Shown in pieces: positions 16,809-25,651 of a stretch of DNA of 64,000 nt. Every line of letters begins with the position of its first letter. The stretch's first letter is position 1. Under the pieces are notes generated by a model, which saw only the letters and a program-made list of their open reading frames with translations, was not told the DNA's origin and made no database searches. The translations under genes and the position numbers were made by a program. This DNA comes from Roseiarcus sp963765375 (GTDB taxonomy: Bacteria > Pseudomonadota > Alphaproteobacteria > Rhizobiales > Beijerinckiaceae). The DNA lies in assembly GCA_963765375.1 (NCBI GenBank), contig CAVXVZ010000008.1, positions 124,001-188,000 on the forward strand. Direction: 5' to 3'.

Positions 16809-17350
16809 GCGAGTAGGTTCGAAAAGCGATTGGCTGCGATCTGCGAAGACCGGGTCGGCGCGGTCGTGTCCATTGAGGCTTCGTGCCTGGCCCGCAACGG
16901 ACGTGACTGGCACACGCTGCGGGAGTTCTGCGGCCTCGTCGGGACGCTGATCGCCGATGAGGACGGCGTCTACGATCCCCCTCTCGCTAACGACAGACTC
17001 CTGCTCGGCATGAAAGGTAATGAGCGAGACGGAACTGACCATCCTGCGTCAGCGCGCTCATGAAGCGCTCAAAGAGAAGCCCGACGCGAGCTGTTCACCT
17101 CGGTCGCGATGGGTTACGTGCGCAGCGGACCCGACCGGATCGAGAAAGATCTGGACCTTCGCGCGCGTGAGGCGCTCGCGCTGGTCTTCCGGAAGTTCGC
17201 CGAGTTGCAGAGCGTGAGGCAGGTCCATCTTTGGTTCCGGCAGGAAGGGTTCGCGCTGCCCGCCGTTGACCATGGACCGAAGGCCGACGTTTGCAGTGGA
17301 AGGCGCCTGTTTACAACACGATCCACCACATCCTCAGAAACCCGATCTAG
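16809..17350 (+). pseudogene. Large serine recombinase fragment (cassette B)
   Basis: Three frames together give RFEKRLAAICEDRVGAVVSIEA, with CLARNGRDWHTLREFCGLVG, ANDRLLLGMKG, then MSETELTILRQRAHEALKEK, then MGYVRSGPDRIEKDLDLRAR and FAELQSVRQVHLWFRQEGFA, ending YNTIHHILRNPI and a TAG at 17348. This is the second half of a resolvase domain and the start of the recombinase domain. The catalytic-Ser N-terminus was removed at the IS630 end. It differs in sequence from cassette A. Confidence 0.85.
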
Positions 17351-17413
17351 GTGTGTAGTCCCGCAATCTGATGGTGCATCATCGAGCCTGAGTCGTCAGG
17401 AGGAGGATGGCCT

Positions 17414-17767
17414 TTGGCAAGCGTTCTACACGGCAGCGCCCGCACGAAGCCGCGTCTTCGAGGCGAGTTCCAAACATCGAAAGAAAGCAGCCGGGCCCTT
17501 GCCGCTCGCTACGGCTTGAACCCGAAGACGGTCGCCAAATGGCGCAAGCGAACCACGACGGCCGATGCGCCGATGGGCCCCCGGTTTTCGAAAAGCACGG
17601 TGCTCACGCCGGCGGAGGAGGCCATCGTGGTGGCGTTCCGGCAGAAGACGCTGCTGCCGCTGGACGATGTCCTGGGTTGCTTGAGAGATACAATCCCTCA
17701 CCTCAGTCGCAGCGCCCTTCGCTGGCCGTCGCTTCTCCTGAACGGTGAATCCCAGCGCCTTCCGTGA
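17414..17767 (+). pseudogene. IS481-like transposase, N-terminal fragment
   Basis: The frame encodes ASVLHGSARTKPRLRGEFQT, then SRALAARYGLNPKTVAKWRK and TPAEEAIVVAFRQKTLLPLD. This is the helix-turn-helix and linker region of IS481-type transposases, which continue with an rve domain absent here (similarity stops near 17750). The native start has been disturbed: a TTG at 17414 is in frame, while the ATG with the better ribosome site at 17407 is not. Confidence 0.75.
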
Positions 17768-17966
17768 CCAGGGACGGCAGCGGTGCCTCTCGTTCATGTG
17801 CTTGGACGGGACAGCGCACTGAACAGGTGAACCCGCGACAACTAATCGGCGAGCTGCGCCAACCCGCCACGGCAAACCCGTCCGCACTCTCTCTCGGGGC
17901 TTGTGGAGTTGGCCGAACGCCTCAACCTTGGCGCTCCCCTCGAAGCGAAACGATTAGTGCGGACGC

Positions 17967-18018
17967 ATGACAAGTAAACTTGACACTTACCTCCGGCTAT
18001 GACAAGTGTGCTTGACAC
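17967..18018. promoter_or_regulatory. Tandem palindromic operators upstream of the XRE operon
   Basis: Two near-identical 20-base sites, atgacaagtaaacttgacac (17967-17986) and atgacaagtgtgcttgacac (17999-18018), lie exactly 32 bases apart, three helical turns. Each is an inverted repeat of the half-site TG(A/T)CAAG around a four-base centre. They end 17 bases before the start of the membrane-protein gene. The most likely ligand is the XRE-type repressor encoded by the second gene of the pair, as autorepression is usual in such modules. The TTGACA hexamers inside could also serve as -35 elements. Confidence 0.75.
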
Positions 18019-18035
18019 ACAGGAGTATCCAGCCC

Positions 18036-18482
18036 ATGCCCAGCCGCCGACAAGTCACGTTCATGGGATCCGTCGCGGTCGCCGTCGTCGGCGCGGTCGT
18101 CATCTGGTTCGGCGTAGCCGCCATCGTACTGGGCGTCTTCGGCCACGATGTGCAGGCCGCGGCGCCTTGGCTGGCGCTGGCCAAGTTCGCGAGCCTGGCG
18201 TGGGCGGCGGCAGTAGGATGGATGATCACCTGGCCCCGGCTCGACGAGATGGAAAAGGAAGCGCGCAAGTTCTCTTGGTTCATCGGGTCAACCGCAGCCA
18301 TCCTGGTGACCGCGCCGATCATGCTGCTGTGGCTGGTGAACGGCGGGGCGTTCCTCGCCGAGCTTATGGGTCGCCGCGGCACGCCTGGCGTCTACTTTGC
18401 GCTGGGATGGGTCGGACTCGTCTTCGCCCAGCTACTCTCCTCGGTGGTCGCCCGGGCCGGGTGGTGGGCGGCGAAACGCTAG
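18036..18482 (+). CDS. Four-helix membrane protein paired with an XRE regulator
   Basis: A 148-residue inner-membrane protein starting MPSRRQVTFMGSVAVAVVGA after an AGGAG site. It has four hydrophobic segments at about residues 9-35, 46-66, 81-105 and 117-142, with a short charged cytoplasmic loop (DEMEKEARK). It resembles hypothetical proteins found in two-gene units with a YozG/YkzD-like HTH protein; no transport or enzyme motif is visible. The tandem operators directly upstream imply that it is the regulated output of the module. Confidence 0.75.
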   Translation: MPSRRQVTFMGSVAVAVVGAVVIWFGVAAIVLGVFGHDVQAAAPWLALAKFASLAWAAAVGWMITWPRLDEMEKEARKFSWFIGSTAAILVTAPIMLLWLVNGGAFLAELMGRRGTPGVYFALGWVGLVFAQLLSSVVARAGWWAAKR

Positions 18483-18494
18483 AGGCGCCGGTCC

Positions 18495-18686
18495 ATGAAG
18501 AACCAACTCAAGGCGTTGCGCGCCGAACGCGGGTGGAGCCAGGCAGAGCTGGCCGAGCGCCTCGACGTTGCGCGCCAGAGCGTCAATGCCATCGAGACCG
18601 GCAAGTACGACCCCAGCCTGCCGCTCGCCTTCAAGATCGCGCGCCTCTTCGGCCAGTCGATCGAGGCGATCTTCGAGGACCGATGA
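18495..18686 (+). CDS. XRE family helix-turn-helix regulator (63 residues)
   Basis: A minimal HTH_3 protein, MKNQLKALRAERGWSQAELA then DVARQSVNAIETGKYDPSLP and LAFKIARLFGQSIEAIFED. The helix-turn-helix covers about residues 13-40, and the end matches the small YozG/YkzD-like subfamily that often controls a neighbouring membrane protein. It starts 12 bases after the membrane-protein gene and is probably cotranscribed from the operator-bearing promoter. Confidence 0.9.
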   Translation: MKNQLKALRAERGWSQAELAERLDVARQSVNAIETGKYDPSLPLAFKIARLFGQSIEAIFEDR

Positions 18687-18743
18687 GGCCGGCAACGGCA
18701 GCCGTGTTCTGAGGGAGGAACCCGTATGAAGGATGCAATCAGC

Positions 18744-18862
18744 GCTGACGGTATTTTCCGCGAAGATCTTCTGGTCGCTCTTTGCAGTCGATGTGGAAAA
18801 TCGGCCGATCGATGCCGATAGTCGCTGAAACCGAGCAAATCGCAGATCGTCGAAATTCTTCT
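18744..18862. repeat. Dispersed imperfect repeat, copy 1
   Basis: It starts with gctgacggtattttccg, identical over 17 bases to copy 2 at 23574. It ends with a well-conserved block around agtcgctgaaaccgagca(a/g)atcgc...tcg(c/t)cgaaatt. The middle is only loosely conserved. On the reverse strand both copies encode ARFQRL.ASIGRF. Length and spacing suggest a small non-autonomous repeat; I do not recognise its family. Confidence 0.7.
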
Positions 18863-19051
18863 TCAAAATCAAGAGCGTAAATTTCTGACGGATCGGGCGC
18901 ACGGTGTTTCATGGTCTGCGAAAGAATTTGCGTCGACAGATCAAGGCGTTACCGTGCGTCAGAACGATCGAGTGGGAATGACGGGTGCGCGACACTGTGG
19001 ATGGCTCCGGAGGGAAATAGCGTAGGAAAAATAGAGGCTATGGGCGGTTTC

Positions 19052-19078
19052 GTTGACAATCGCCACTCCATTGTCAAC
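19052..19078. repeat. Spaced palindrome, possible operator
   Basis: gttgacaat and attgtcaac are perfect inverted repeats separated by nine bases, a centre-to-centre distance of about 18 bases. The layout fits a dimeric regulator, but no regulated gene follows before IS1380. Confidence 0.4.
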
Positions 19079-19201
19079 TGAGGCTCTTATCTCATTAAGT
19101 TTTTGATTTTGCATCCGATCCACTGTGCACCAGCTCGAAGTTGCCGAAACATTTGCCGGCGCTTCTGACGGTATTTCTCCAAGGCCCTTTTCGGGTTTGA
19201 T

Positions 19202-19243
19202 AAAAAGACCGTCGGGCAAAAGCGGGCATGTGACGGTCTTTTT
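19202..19243. terminator. Bidirectional terminator-like hairpin
   Basis: aaaaagaccgtc (19202-19213) pairs perfectly with gacggtcttttt (19232-19243) over 12 bases around an 18-base loop. It gives a GC stem with a T-run on either strand, the form of a bidirectional rho-independent terminator. There is no complete gene immediately upstream, so it may belong to a gene lost on IS1380 insertion. Confidence 0.6.
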
Positions 19244-19308
19244 AGGGGACCTATCGGGTCGCGCAGACGGACCTTTGGTTCATCTGGGCTGTTGGGCTCC
19301 GAAGTGCC

Positions 19309-20966
19309 CTGCTAACCCGCATTTCTCACATTTTATAGCGCATCGGGCTGCCGAATCAGGCAAAAGTTGTTTTGCGATAACGACTTGCGCCGATTTGGAG
19401 AGGCCGCCCGATGCAGACGGAGTGTAGCGCAGAACCAAGTGTTTTTGGACGGGTCGAAGGACGGCCTGTGGTGGCCGAGTTCGATGGCGGGGCGCTGACG
19501 TCCGACGCGGGCGGGCTGCTGCTGGGCGCCGCCGATCGGGGTCTGGGGCTGGTTGGACGGCTCGCGGGATGTTTCCGCGACGCGCGAGACCCGAGGTTCG
19601 TCGAGCACTCGGTCGCTACGCTCGTCGGGCAGCGCGTGTTCGGCATCGCGCTCGGCTACGAAGACCTGAACGATCACGATGAGCTTCGCCACGACCCGCT
19701 GATGGCGGTGCTGGCCGGCAAGCTCGAGGCTTGGCGCGGCGACTGCGCGCCCGTGGCTGGCAAATCGACGCTCAACCGGCTCGAACTGTCGCGCGAAATC
19801 GCCACGCGCTACCACAAGATCAGCCACGATCCGGCGGCGATCGAGGCCCTGTTCGTCGACCTCTTCCTCGAGGCGCACGCAAAGGCGCCCAAAGAGATCA
19901 TTCTCGACCTCGACGCGACCGACGACCCTCTGCACGGCCATCAGGAAGGCCGGTTCTTTCACGGCTATTACGATTGCTACTGCTATCTGCCGCTCTATGT
20001 GTTCTGCGGCCGGCATCTTCTGGCGGCCAAGCTGAGGCCGTCGAACATCGACGGCAGCGCCGGAGCGAAGGAGGAGATCGCGCGGATCGTCGGCCAGATC
20101 CGAGCGCGCTGGCCCGGGACGCGCATTCTCTTGCGTGCCGATTCCGGTTTCGCCCGCGAGGCGCTGATGGCCTGGTGCGAACAGAACCGGGTCGACTTCG
20201 TTTTCGGCCTCGCCCGCAACGCGCGGCTCGTCGATGAAATCTACGTCGAACTGCTGCAGGCCGAGGCGGAGGCGTCCTCGACCGGCAAGCCCGCCCGCCG
20301 CTTCAAGGACTTTCGCTACGCGACCCTCGACAGTTGGTCGCGCCGGCGTCGGGTAATCGGCAAGGCGGAATGGACCGAGGGCGAGGCCAACCCGCGTTTC
20401 ATCGTCACCTCGCTGCGCAAGGCCGGAACGAACGGCCGCTTTCTCTACGAGAAAGTCTACTGCGCCCGCGGCGAGATGGAAAACCGGATCAAGGAATGCC
20501 AAGGCGACCTGTTCGCCGATCGGACCTCGACAGCGACCATGCGCGCCAACCAACTCAGGCTCTGGCTCGCCTCGTTCGCCTATGTTCTCCTGTGCGCGGT
20601 CAGGCGCATCGGCCTCGCGCACACGCAGTTCGCGCAGGCCACTTGCGGCACGATCCGGCTCAAGCTCCTCAAGCTCGCCGGCCTCGTCCGCATCAGCGCG
20701 CGGCGCATCAGATTCGCCCTCGCCACGGCCTGTCCCTACGCCGACGAATGGCGCCTCGCCGCCGCCCGCCTCGCCTGAGGCGTCGCTGCGACGCCGACAA
20801 ATCGCGGCAATCCACCCCAAGGACCACAGGAGAACCGAAACAATCCGACCCGACCCGATCCGCGCAAACGGCGACACGGCGACGTTCGTCCATCACACAG
20901 ACGAGACTTGATTATCCTCAGGACGTCAGCCGTCGACCCGGCCTATGAGAAATGCGGGCTAAGCAG
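19309..20966 (+). mobile_element. IS1380 family insertion sequence
   Basis: Terminal inverted repeats of the form CTGCT.A.CCCGCATTTCTCA lie at 19309-19329 and, inverted, at 20946-20966. They bracket one transposase gene, total about 1.66 kb. The right end lies about 55 bases before the likely start of the P-type ATPase, so the element has replaced or displaced that gene's promoter. I could not define the short target duplication. Confidence 0.85.
19411..20778 (+). CDS. IS1380 family transposase
   Basis: A 455-residue DDE transposase, intact. Typical features in order: FDGGALTSDAGGLLLGAADR at the N-terminus, HDPLMAVL, GKSTLNRLE, LDLDATDDPLHGHQEGRFFH with the first catalytic Asp, LLRADSGFARE with the second, and MENRIKECQGDLFADRTST carrying the Glu. 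A long antisense frame (about 500 codons) over this gene is a by-product of its GC bias. Confidence 0.95.
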   Translation: MQTECSAEPSVFGRVEGRPVVAEFDGGALTSDAGGLLLGAADRGLGLVGRLAGCFRDARDPRFVEHSVATLVGQRVFGIALGYEDLNDHDELRHDPLMAVLAGKLEAWRGDCAPVAGKSTLNRLELSREIATRYHKISHDPAAIEALFVDLFLEAHAKAPKEIILDLDATDDPLHGHQEGRFFHGYYDCYCYLPLYVFCGRHLLAAKLRPSNIDGSAGAKEEIARIVGQIRARWPGTRILLRADSGFAREALMAWCEQNRVDFVFGLARNARLVDEIYVELLQAEAEASSTGKPARRFKDFRYATLDSWSRRRRVIGKAEWTEGEANPRFIVTSLRKAGTNGRFLYEKVYCARGEMENRIKECQGDLFADRTSTATMRANQLRLWLASFAYVLLCAVRRIGLAHTQFAQATCGTIRLKLLKLAGLVRISARRIRFALATACPYADEWRLAAARLA

Positions 20967-21020
20967 TGTCGCTCAGCGCTGTGTGTTTGCAGCGTGTGCC
21001 CAGCGACGGAGGCGATGGTC

Positions 21021-23393
21021 ATGGCGACCCCGCTGTCTTCGGCAACCGGCTCTCCGGCCAAATCGACCAGCGTGACCGATGTCGGTGGACAGATGGGCCT
21101 GACGAGCGACGTGGCTCGCGGTCGGCTGGAGAAGTTCGGCCCCAATGTGATGCCCGATACGAGCGCGCACCCGCTTCGCATGGCGCTCGAAAAGTTCTGG
21201 GCGCCCGTTCCATGGATGCTCGAGGCGGCGATTGCGCTCGAGTTGGCGCTTGGCAAACATGTCGAGGCCGCGATTATCGCCGCTCTGTTGGTGTTCAACG
21301 CGGCCCTTGGACTGTTCCAGGAGAACCGCGCCCAGGCGACCCTTGCGGCGCTGAGGTCGCGGTTGGCGTTGAACGCGTCTGTCCGACGCGACGGCGCGTG
21401 GAAGATCATGCCCGCCGCCGAACTGGTTCCGGGTGATTTGGTAAAGCTCTCGCTTGGCGGCGTAGTCGCTGCGGATGTGCATCTTATCGCGGGTGAAGTC
21501 CTGCTCGACCAGTCCATGCTGACTGGTGAATCGGTGCCCATCGAGGCGGGCGCCGGCGTGCAAACCTATGCCGGGGCATTGGTGCGACGCGGCGAGGCGG
21601 TGGCGGAGGTGATAGCAACCGGCGCGCGCACCAAGTTCGGCCGTACCGCGGAACTCGTCCGCACCGCCCATGTCGTAAGCTCCCAGCAGAAAGCGGTGTT
21701 GCGCGTGGTGCGCAATCTCGCCGCCTTCAATGGCGTCGTCATCGTCCTGCTCGTGACCTACGCCCACTTGCTCAAGATGCCGCTCGCCGAGATCATCCCT
21801 CTCGTCTTGACGGCGGTTCTCGCATCGATCCCGGTCGCACTGCCGGCCACCTTCACACTGGCGTCTGCGCTCGGGGCGCGGGCGCTGGCGAAGCTTGGCG
21901 TCCTTCCGACGCGCCTTTCGGCTGTGGATGAAGCGGCGACGATGACCGTCTTGTGCGCCGACAAGACAGGCACGCTGACCCAGAACGCGCTGACGGTCAC
22001 GACCGTCCATGCCATGCCTGATGTCGATGAGGCGCACGTTCTGGCGCTAGCCGCGCTGGCCAGCTCGGATGGCGGCCAGGATCCGGTTGACGGCGCTATT
22101 CGGACCGCCGCCTCGGGCAAGCCGGTTTCCGACGCGCCGAAGTTGACCAAGTTCATGCCGTTCGATCCAGCGACAAAGATGTCTGAGGCGACGGTCCAGG
22201 ATCGCGACGGCGGAACGCGACGTGTCGTGAAGGGCGCTTTCGCAGCGGTCATCCGTCTCGCCGAGCCTTCATCGACCGCCACAGCCGCGTGCGAGGAACT
22301 CGAGAGAAAGGGCTTCAGGGTGCTGGCGGTCGCGGCCGGGCCACCGAACGCAATGAAGCTCGCAGGACTGGTCGCGCTTAGCGACCCGCCCCGTACGGAC
22401 TCGGCGGCGCTCGTCACTGAATTGCATGCGTTGGGCGTTCGAACGGTGATGGTGACGGGTGACGCGCCGGCGACAGCAGCCATCGTGGCTCATGCGGTAG
22501 GGCTTGATGGCGCCGTCTGCCCGCCGGGGCCGATTCCCGACAGCGTCAGCCCGGAACAATTCGCGGTCTTCGCCGGTGTCCTGCCGGAGGACAAGTACAA
22601 GCTAGTCAAGGCGTTCCAAAAGGGCGGCCACATCGTCGGCATGTGCGGCGACGGCGCCAACGATGCGCCGGCGTTGCGTCAGGCCCAGATGGGAATTGCG
22701 GTATCGACAGCCACCGATGTCGCCAAATCAGCCGCCGGCATGGTGCTCACCAATCCAGGGCTCGCGGGCGTCGTCGCTGCGGTCAAGGAAGGCCGGACGA
22801 CCTTCCAGCGCATCCTGACCTACACACTGAATTCCATAATCAAGAAGATCGTGACGGTGCTCTTCTTGAGCGTCGGCCTCTTTATGACGGGGCAGGCGAT
22901 ACTGACGCCATTGCTGATGGTCATCGTGATGATTGCGGGCGATTTTCTCGCCATGTCGTTGACGACGGACAACGTGCGACCGTCCCCCATGCCAAATGCC
23001 TGGCGTATCGGCAGCCTCACAATGGCGGGCGTCACCATGGGCGTCTGCCAGCTGGCCTTCTGCACCGGCGTCCTGGCCGTCGGTCATTTCGGATTGAAAC
23101 TGGGAACCGAGGTCCTGAGAACTCTGGCCTTCGCAGCCTTGGTCTTTAGCAGTCAGGCAACGATCTACGCCATTCGTGGACGGCGACATCTGTGGGGTCC
23201 TCGTCCGGGCTTCTGGGTCGCCCTGTCGTCAGTGGCTGATGTCACGATCACCTCGACATTTGCCGTAGCCGGAATCTTCATGAGGCCATTGCCGACCTCG
23301 GTGGTCGCCGGCGCCTTTGCCGCGTCGGCCGTCTTCGCAGCCGTGTTGGCCGCGGTGAAGGTTCTTGTATTTGCTCGTTTCAGGATCGCCTAG
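21021..23393 (+). CDS. P-type ATPase, plasma-membrane proton-pump type (P3A)
   Basis: A 790-residue ion-pumping ATPase. TGES (A domain) is at residues 168-171, PVALP in helix 4 at 271-275, the phosphorylated Asp in DKTGTLT at 314-320, MVTGDAP and GDGANDAPAL in the P domain, and a C-terminal helical bundle with no regulatory tail. PVALP rather than a CPx motif excludes heavy-metal pumps, and the layout matches proton-efflux (H+-ATPase) members in bacteria. Of the possible starts I choose ATG 21021, eight bases after GGAGG; longer frames begin inside the IS1380 end. The N-terminal 20 residues are poorly conserved, so a few native codons may be lost. Confidence 0.85.
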   Translation: MATPLSSATGSPAKSTSVTDVGGQMGLTSDVARGRLEKFGPNVMPDTSAHPLRMALEKFWAPVPWMLEAAIALELALGKHVEAAIIAALLVFNAALGLFQENRAQATLAALRSRLALNASVRRDGAWKIMPAAELVPGDLVKLSLGGVVAADVHLIAGEVLLDQSMLTGESVPIEAGAGVQTYAGALVRRGEAVAEVIATGARTKFGRTAELVRTAHVVSSQQKAVLRVVRNLAAFNGVVIVLLVTYAHLLKMPLAEIIPLVLTAVLASIPVALPATFTLASALGARALAKLGVLPTRLSAVDEAATMTVLCADKTGTLTQNALTVTTVHAMPDVDEAHVLALAALASSDGGQDPVDGAIRTAASGKPVSDAPKLTKFMPFDPATKMSEATVQDRDGGTRRVVKGAFAAVIRLAEPSSTATAACEELERKGFRVLAVAAGPPNAMKLAGLVALSDPPRTDSAALVTELHALGVRTVMVTGDAPATAAIVAHAVGLDGAVCPPGPIPDSVSPEQFAVFAGVLPEDKYKLVKAFQKGGHIVGMCGDGANDAPALRQAQMGIAVSTATDVAKSAAGMVLTNPGLAGVVAAVKEGRTTFQRILTYTLNSIIKKIVTVLFLSVGLFMTGQAILTPLLMVIVMIAGDFLAMSLTTDNVRPSPMPNAWRIGSLTMAGVTMGVCQLAFCTGVLAVGHFGLKLGTEVLRTLAFAALVFSSQATIYAIRGRRHLWGPRPGFWVALSSVADVTITSTFAVAGIFMRPLPTSVVAGAFAASAVFAAVLAAVKVLVFARFRIA

Positions 23394-23573
23394 ACCGCAG
23401 CCTTTATGATCGGCCATCGCCGTTCTGCTCAGCGTCAACGCTGGGATCAGTTTTACTGAGAGGCGTCGATATCCCGAGCTCAGGTTGGCGCGTCGGCACG
23501 CGACATAGAGAACGGGCGATTGAGAAACTCGCGCTTCCCATGCCAGCCGCCATTCGGACTTGTCGTCCCAGAG

Positions 23574-23691
23574 GCTGACGGTATTTTCCGGGTGACGCCC
23601 GCCCGCTGCTTGCTCGATAGATTTCAAAAAAATCGACCAATCGACGCCCAGAGTCGCTGAAACCGAGCAGATCGCGAATCGCCGAAATTTC
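23574..23691. repeat. Dispersed imperfect repeat, copy 2
   Basis: The partner of 18744-18862. It overlaps the 3' end of the NTF2-like gene and supplies the last 20 or so codons of that gene (the ARFQRLWASIGRF segment), so it probably inserted there and replaced the native stop. Confidence 0.7.
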
Positions 23692-24157
23692 TCTCTTCGG
23701 GCCCCTCGAGAAGCGCGCCGTTTAGCGAGCGCGCGCTGTCAAAGCGTTCCAGGCCGCGAGAGAGTTCTATGTAGTCTCTCCAATGGGCGATTTTGCGATT
23801 TTCAATTTTGATGATTGAGCAAAAACGATTGTTGTACCTCACGCCAGTCGCGAGGATGGTCCCATAGACTTCATATTCGATGACGACGACACGGCCGTCG
23901 TCCGTCTTGTGGGCGATCAACCTGTCGGCGACTTGAAGCTTGATGTTGTCGCAATAGCCCCTGAACTGGGTCATCAGATCGGCGCGCCCCTGGATAGCGC
24001 GAGGCCAGCCGGGGATATCGTAGAGAACCTCGTAGACAACGTCGTCGGCGACGATGTCAAAAAAGTGCTCGCCATCAACGAGGTCCTTCAGCGCCCCACG
24101 GACCAGATCGAAGTAAGGGGCGGCAGCGGCGTAGGCGGCGTATTTCGGATTCCGCAT
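23624..24157 (-). CDS. NTF2-like (SnoaL-type) protein with a repeat-derived tail
   Basis: About 177 residues from MRNPKYAAYAAAAPYFDLVR. The body, FDIVADDVVYEVLYDIPGWP then IQGRADLMTQFRGYC and GVRYNNRFCSIIKIENRKIA, matches the cone-shaped NTF2/SnoaL fold of about 130 residues, used for many small hydrolase, isomerase or binding roles; the ligand is unknown. The C-terminus after about residue 150 leaves the fold and ends in a segment encoded by the dispersed repeat. An upstream ATG at 24202 would add 15 residues. Its neighbour upstream on the same strand is a broken ScoMcrA-head protein. Confidence 0.7.
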   Translation of the reverse strand: MRNPKYAAYAAAAPYFDLVRGALKDLVDGEHFFDIVADDVVYEVLYDIPGWPRAIQGRADLMTQFRGYCDNIKLQVADRLIAHKTDDGRVVVIEYEVYGTILATGVRYNNRFCSIIKIENRKIAHWRDYIELSRGLERFDSARSLNGALLEGPEERNFGDSRSARFQRLWASIGRFF

Positions 24158-24226
24158 TCCGGACTCTCCATGCCGCTTCACGAGGATGGGCCGTTTGAAC
24201 AATCGAGCAGGAGCAAGGAGCTCGCT

Positions 24227-24507
24227 TTACATGGCTGACCGTCGCTTCTCGACCACGAATCCGAGGCGTCCGAGCACCTTGACGGCGCCTGATTTCCCGC
24301 CCTCGAAGTCGCCGGAAGCAAGGCGCTGGCCGGTGGCGAACTCGTTGGCTGCGCCCAGGATCGCTTTCGGCGGGTAGCGGCGTTCTTCCCAGACGAGCTC
24401 GTAAGTCGTAGTCGGGGCTCGGCGAAGACCCGCTCCGGCCCCAGCCGGTCGTATTCTCTGATCGCGCGCAACACATGATCGCGAGTTACCCGGTCCCAGG
24501 CAGGCAT
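24227..24507 (-). pseudogene. ScoMcrA-like N-terminal head domain protein, frameshifted
   Basis: The start reads MPAWDRVTRDHVLRAIREYD then RLGPERVFAE. After a small deletion near 24412-24422 the next frame continues TTTYELVWEERRYPPKAILG, then ANEFATGQRLASGDFEGGKS and GAVKVLGRLGFVVEK to TAA. This is the roughly 95-residue DNA-binding head seen at the N-terminus of the ScoMcrA phosphorothioate/5mC-dependent nuclease and in free-standing proteins. Here it is alone, with no HNH nuclease nearby. Both halves are otherwise well preserved, so a single lesion inactivates it or the sequence has an error. Confidence 0.7.
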
Positions 24508-24517
24508 CTCGTCGCTC

Positions 24518-25468
24518 CTACATCGGTCTGACGCGTCCGGGAACGCCCAACGGGCATTCCAACGCGGCGCGGTCCCAGCCTCCGGTCTCGGCGGCGGCCG
24601 CATAGGTCGTCGACAGGAAGTCGAGCAGCAGGGCGTCCGGGTCCGGAGCCTGCGCGACCGCGTCGTACGGCAGGATGAACTCTCCAAGCGTCGTATCAAA
24701 GTAGGCCCCGGGCGCAACCGCCCGCTCGCGAAACCCCGCCCGTTCGGGATAGGCGTAAGAGTAGAAGGCCGCGCGCGGGAACGCCTCGGCGCCAGGCCAG
24801 AACCCGGCGCTGCTCACTTCGTGCGAATAGGCCTCGCGCGCGACGGCGTCGGGCAGGCCGGGCACGCCGCCCGGATGGAGCGGCGCGCGACGCCCGGAGA
24901 ACCGGGTGACCGCGAGATCGAAACTGCCCCAGAAGAAATGGACCGGGCTCGCCTTGCCGAGGAAGCCGGTGCGGAAGAGCTTGAAGATGCGATCCGCCTG
25001 CACGAGCGCGCGCCAGAAGCGATGGGCGGCGGCCGCATCGTAAGTCGCGTGGGTCCGATCCTGCGAAAAGCGGATCGGGTTCGGAACTTCGTTCGGCATC
25101 TGCTTGATTGCGACCGCAATGCCCATGCCCTCGAGGAGATCGACGGTCGCACGATAGAAGTCCGCGACCGCTTGCGGCCGCAGCGGCAGCGAACCCTCGG
25201 CGCCTCGGCTGGTTCGGACTGCGAGCCGGTGGCCGACAAAATCGAACTCGATCTCGAATATCTCCGCCCCGATCGGGATCGCCGACGCGCCCAGTCCCCG
25301 AGCGGTCACGTAGAGCGGCGTTTGCCAGCCGTGATTGAGCCAGGGGGTGAGCGTGAGCCGGATCTTGCCGACGATCTGGGTCCAGAGATGCAAGGTCGCA
25401 AGCGTCTCGCTCCATGCCGAATAGGTGAGATCGGGCCAGATTGCGTCAGCGCGGTTCATGGCGTTCAT
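24518..25468 (-). CDS. DUF5996 family protein
   Basis: A 316-residue soluble protein of unknown function. Family landmarks are IWPDLTYSAWSETLATLHLW, QIVGKIRLTLTPWLNHGWQT, PLYVTARGL, HFFWGSFDLAVTRFSGR and PREAYSHEVSSAGFWPG-type segments (here AREAYSHEVSSAGFWPGAEA). The long frame could begin upstream at 25585, but family members begin close to the MNAMNRADAIWPDL segment, so I use 25468. It is a common stand-alone cytoplasmic gene and gives no clue to the role of its neighbours. Confidence 0.85.
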   Translation of the reverse strand: MNAMNRADAIWPDLTYSAWSETLATLHLWTQIVGKIRLTLTPWLNHGWQTPLYVTARGLGASAIPIGAEIFEIEFDFVGHRLAVRTSRGAEGSLPLRPQAVADFYRATVDLLEGMGIAVAIKQMPNEVPNPIRFSQDRTHATYDAAAAHRFWRALVQADRIFKLFRTGFLGKASPVHFFWGSFDLAVTRFSGRRAPLHPGGVPGLPDAVAREAYSHEVSSAGFWPGAEAFPRAAFYSYAYPERAGFRERAVAPGAYFDTTLGEFILPYDAVAQAPDPDALLLDFLSTTYAAAAETGGWDRAALECPLGVPGRVRPM

Positions 25469-25651
25469 CCCGGTCCTAGAGCCGCGGAAGGCTCGTCGCC
25501 GCCGCAAAAGCCTCGCGCCATCCGAGCGCTGCGGCGAGCTGGAAAACTCGCGCAGGATTGAACTGGCCGCAACAGCTTCCGTCATTCAAAGTTTCGTTGG
25601 TCGCTCCTGAATGATGATGGTATTGGCTCCTGCGAGATCAGGAATCACGCG

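Larger units (their letters stand above)
18687..19308 (+). other. Gap with repeats and hairpins before IS1380
   Basis: No gene is recognisable. It holds one copy of a dispersed repeat (18744-18862), a spaced palindrome (19052-19078) and a long perfect hairpin flanked by A- and T-runs (19202-19243). Confidence 0.55.

Noticed and set aside
18001..18030. A sigma-70 promoter from the TTGACA hexamers inside the tandem operators
   Set aside because: No suitable -10 hexamer is found at 16-18 bases from either hexamer, so only the operator call is kept.
19333..20877. Antisense open frame of over 500 codons across the IS1380 transposase
   Set aside because: It mirrors the GC-biased third positions of a clear transposase gene and has no family motif of its own.
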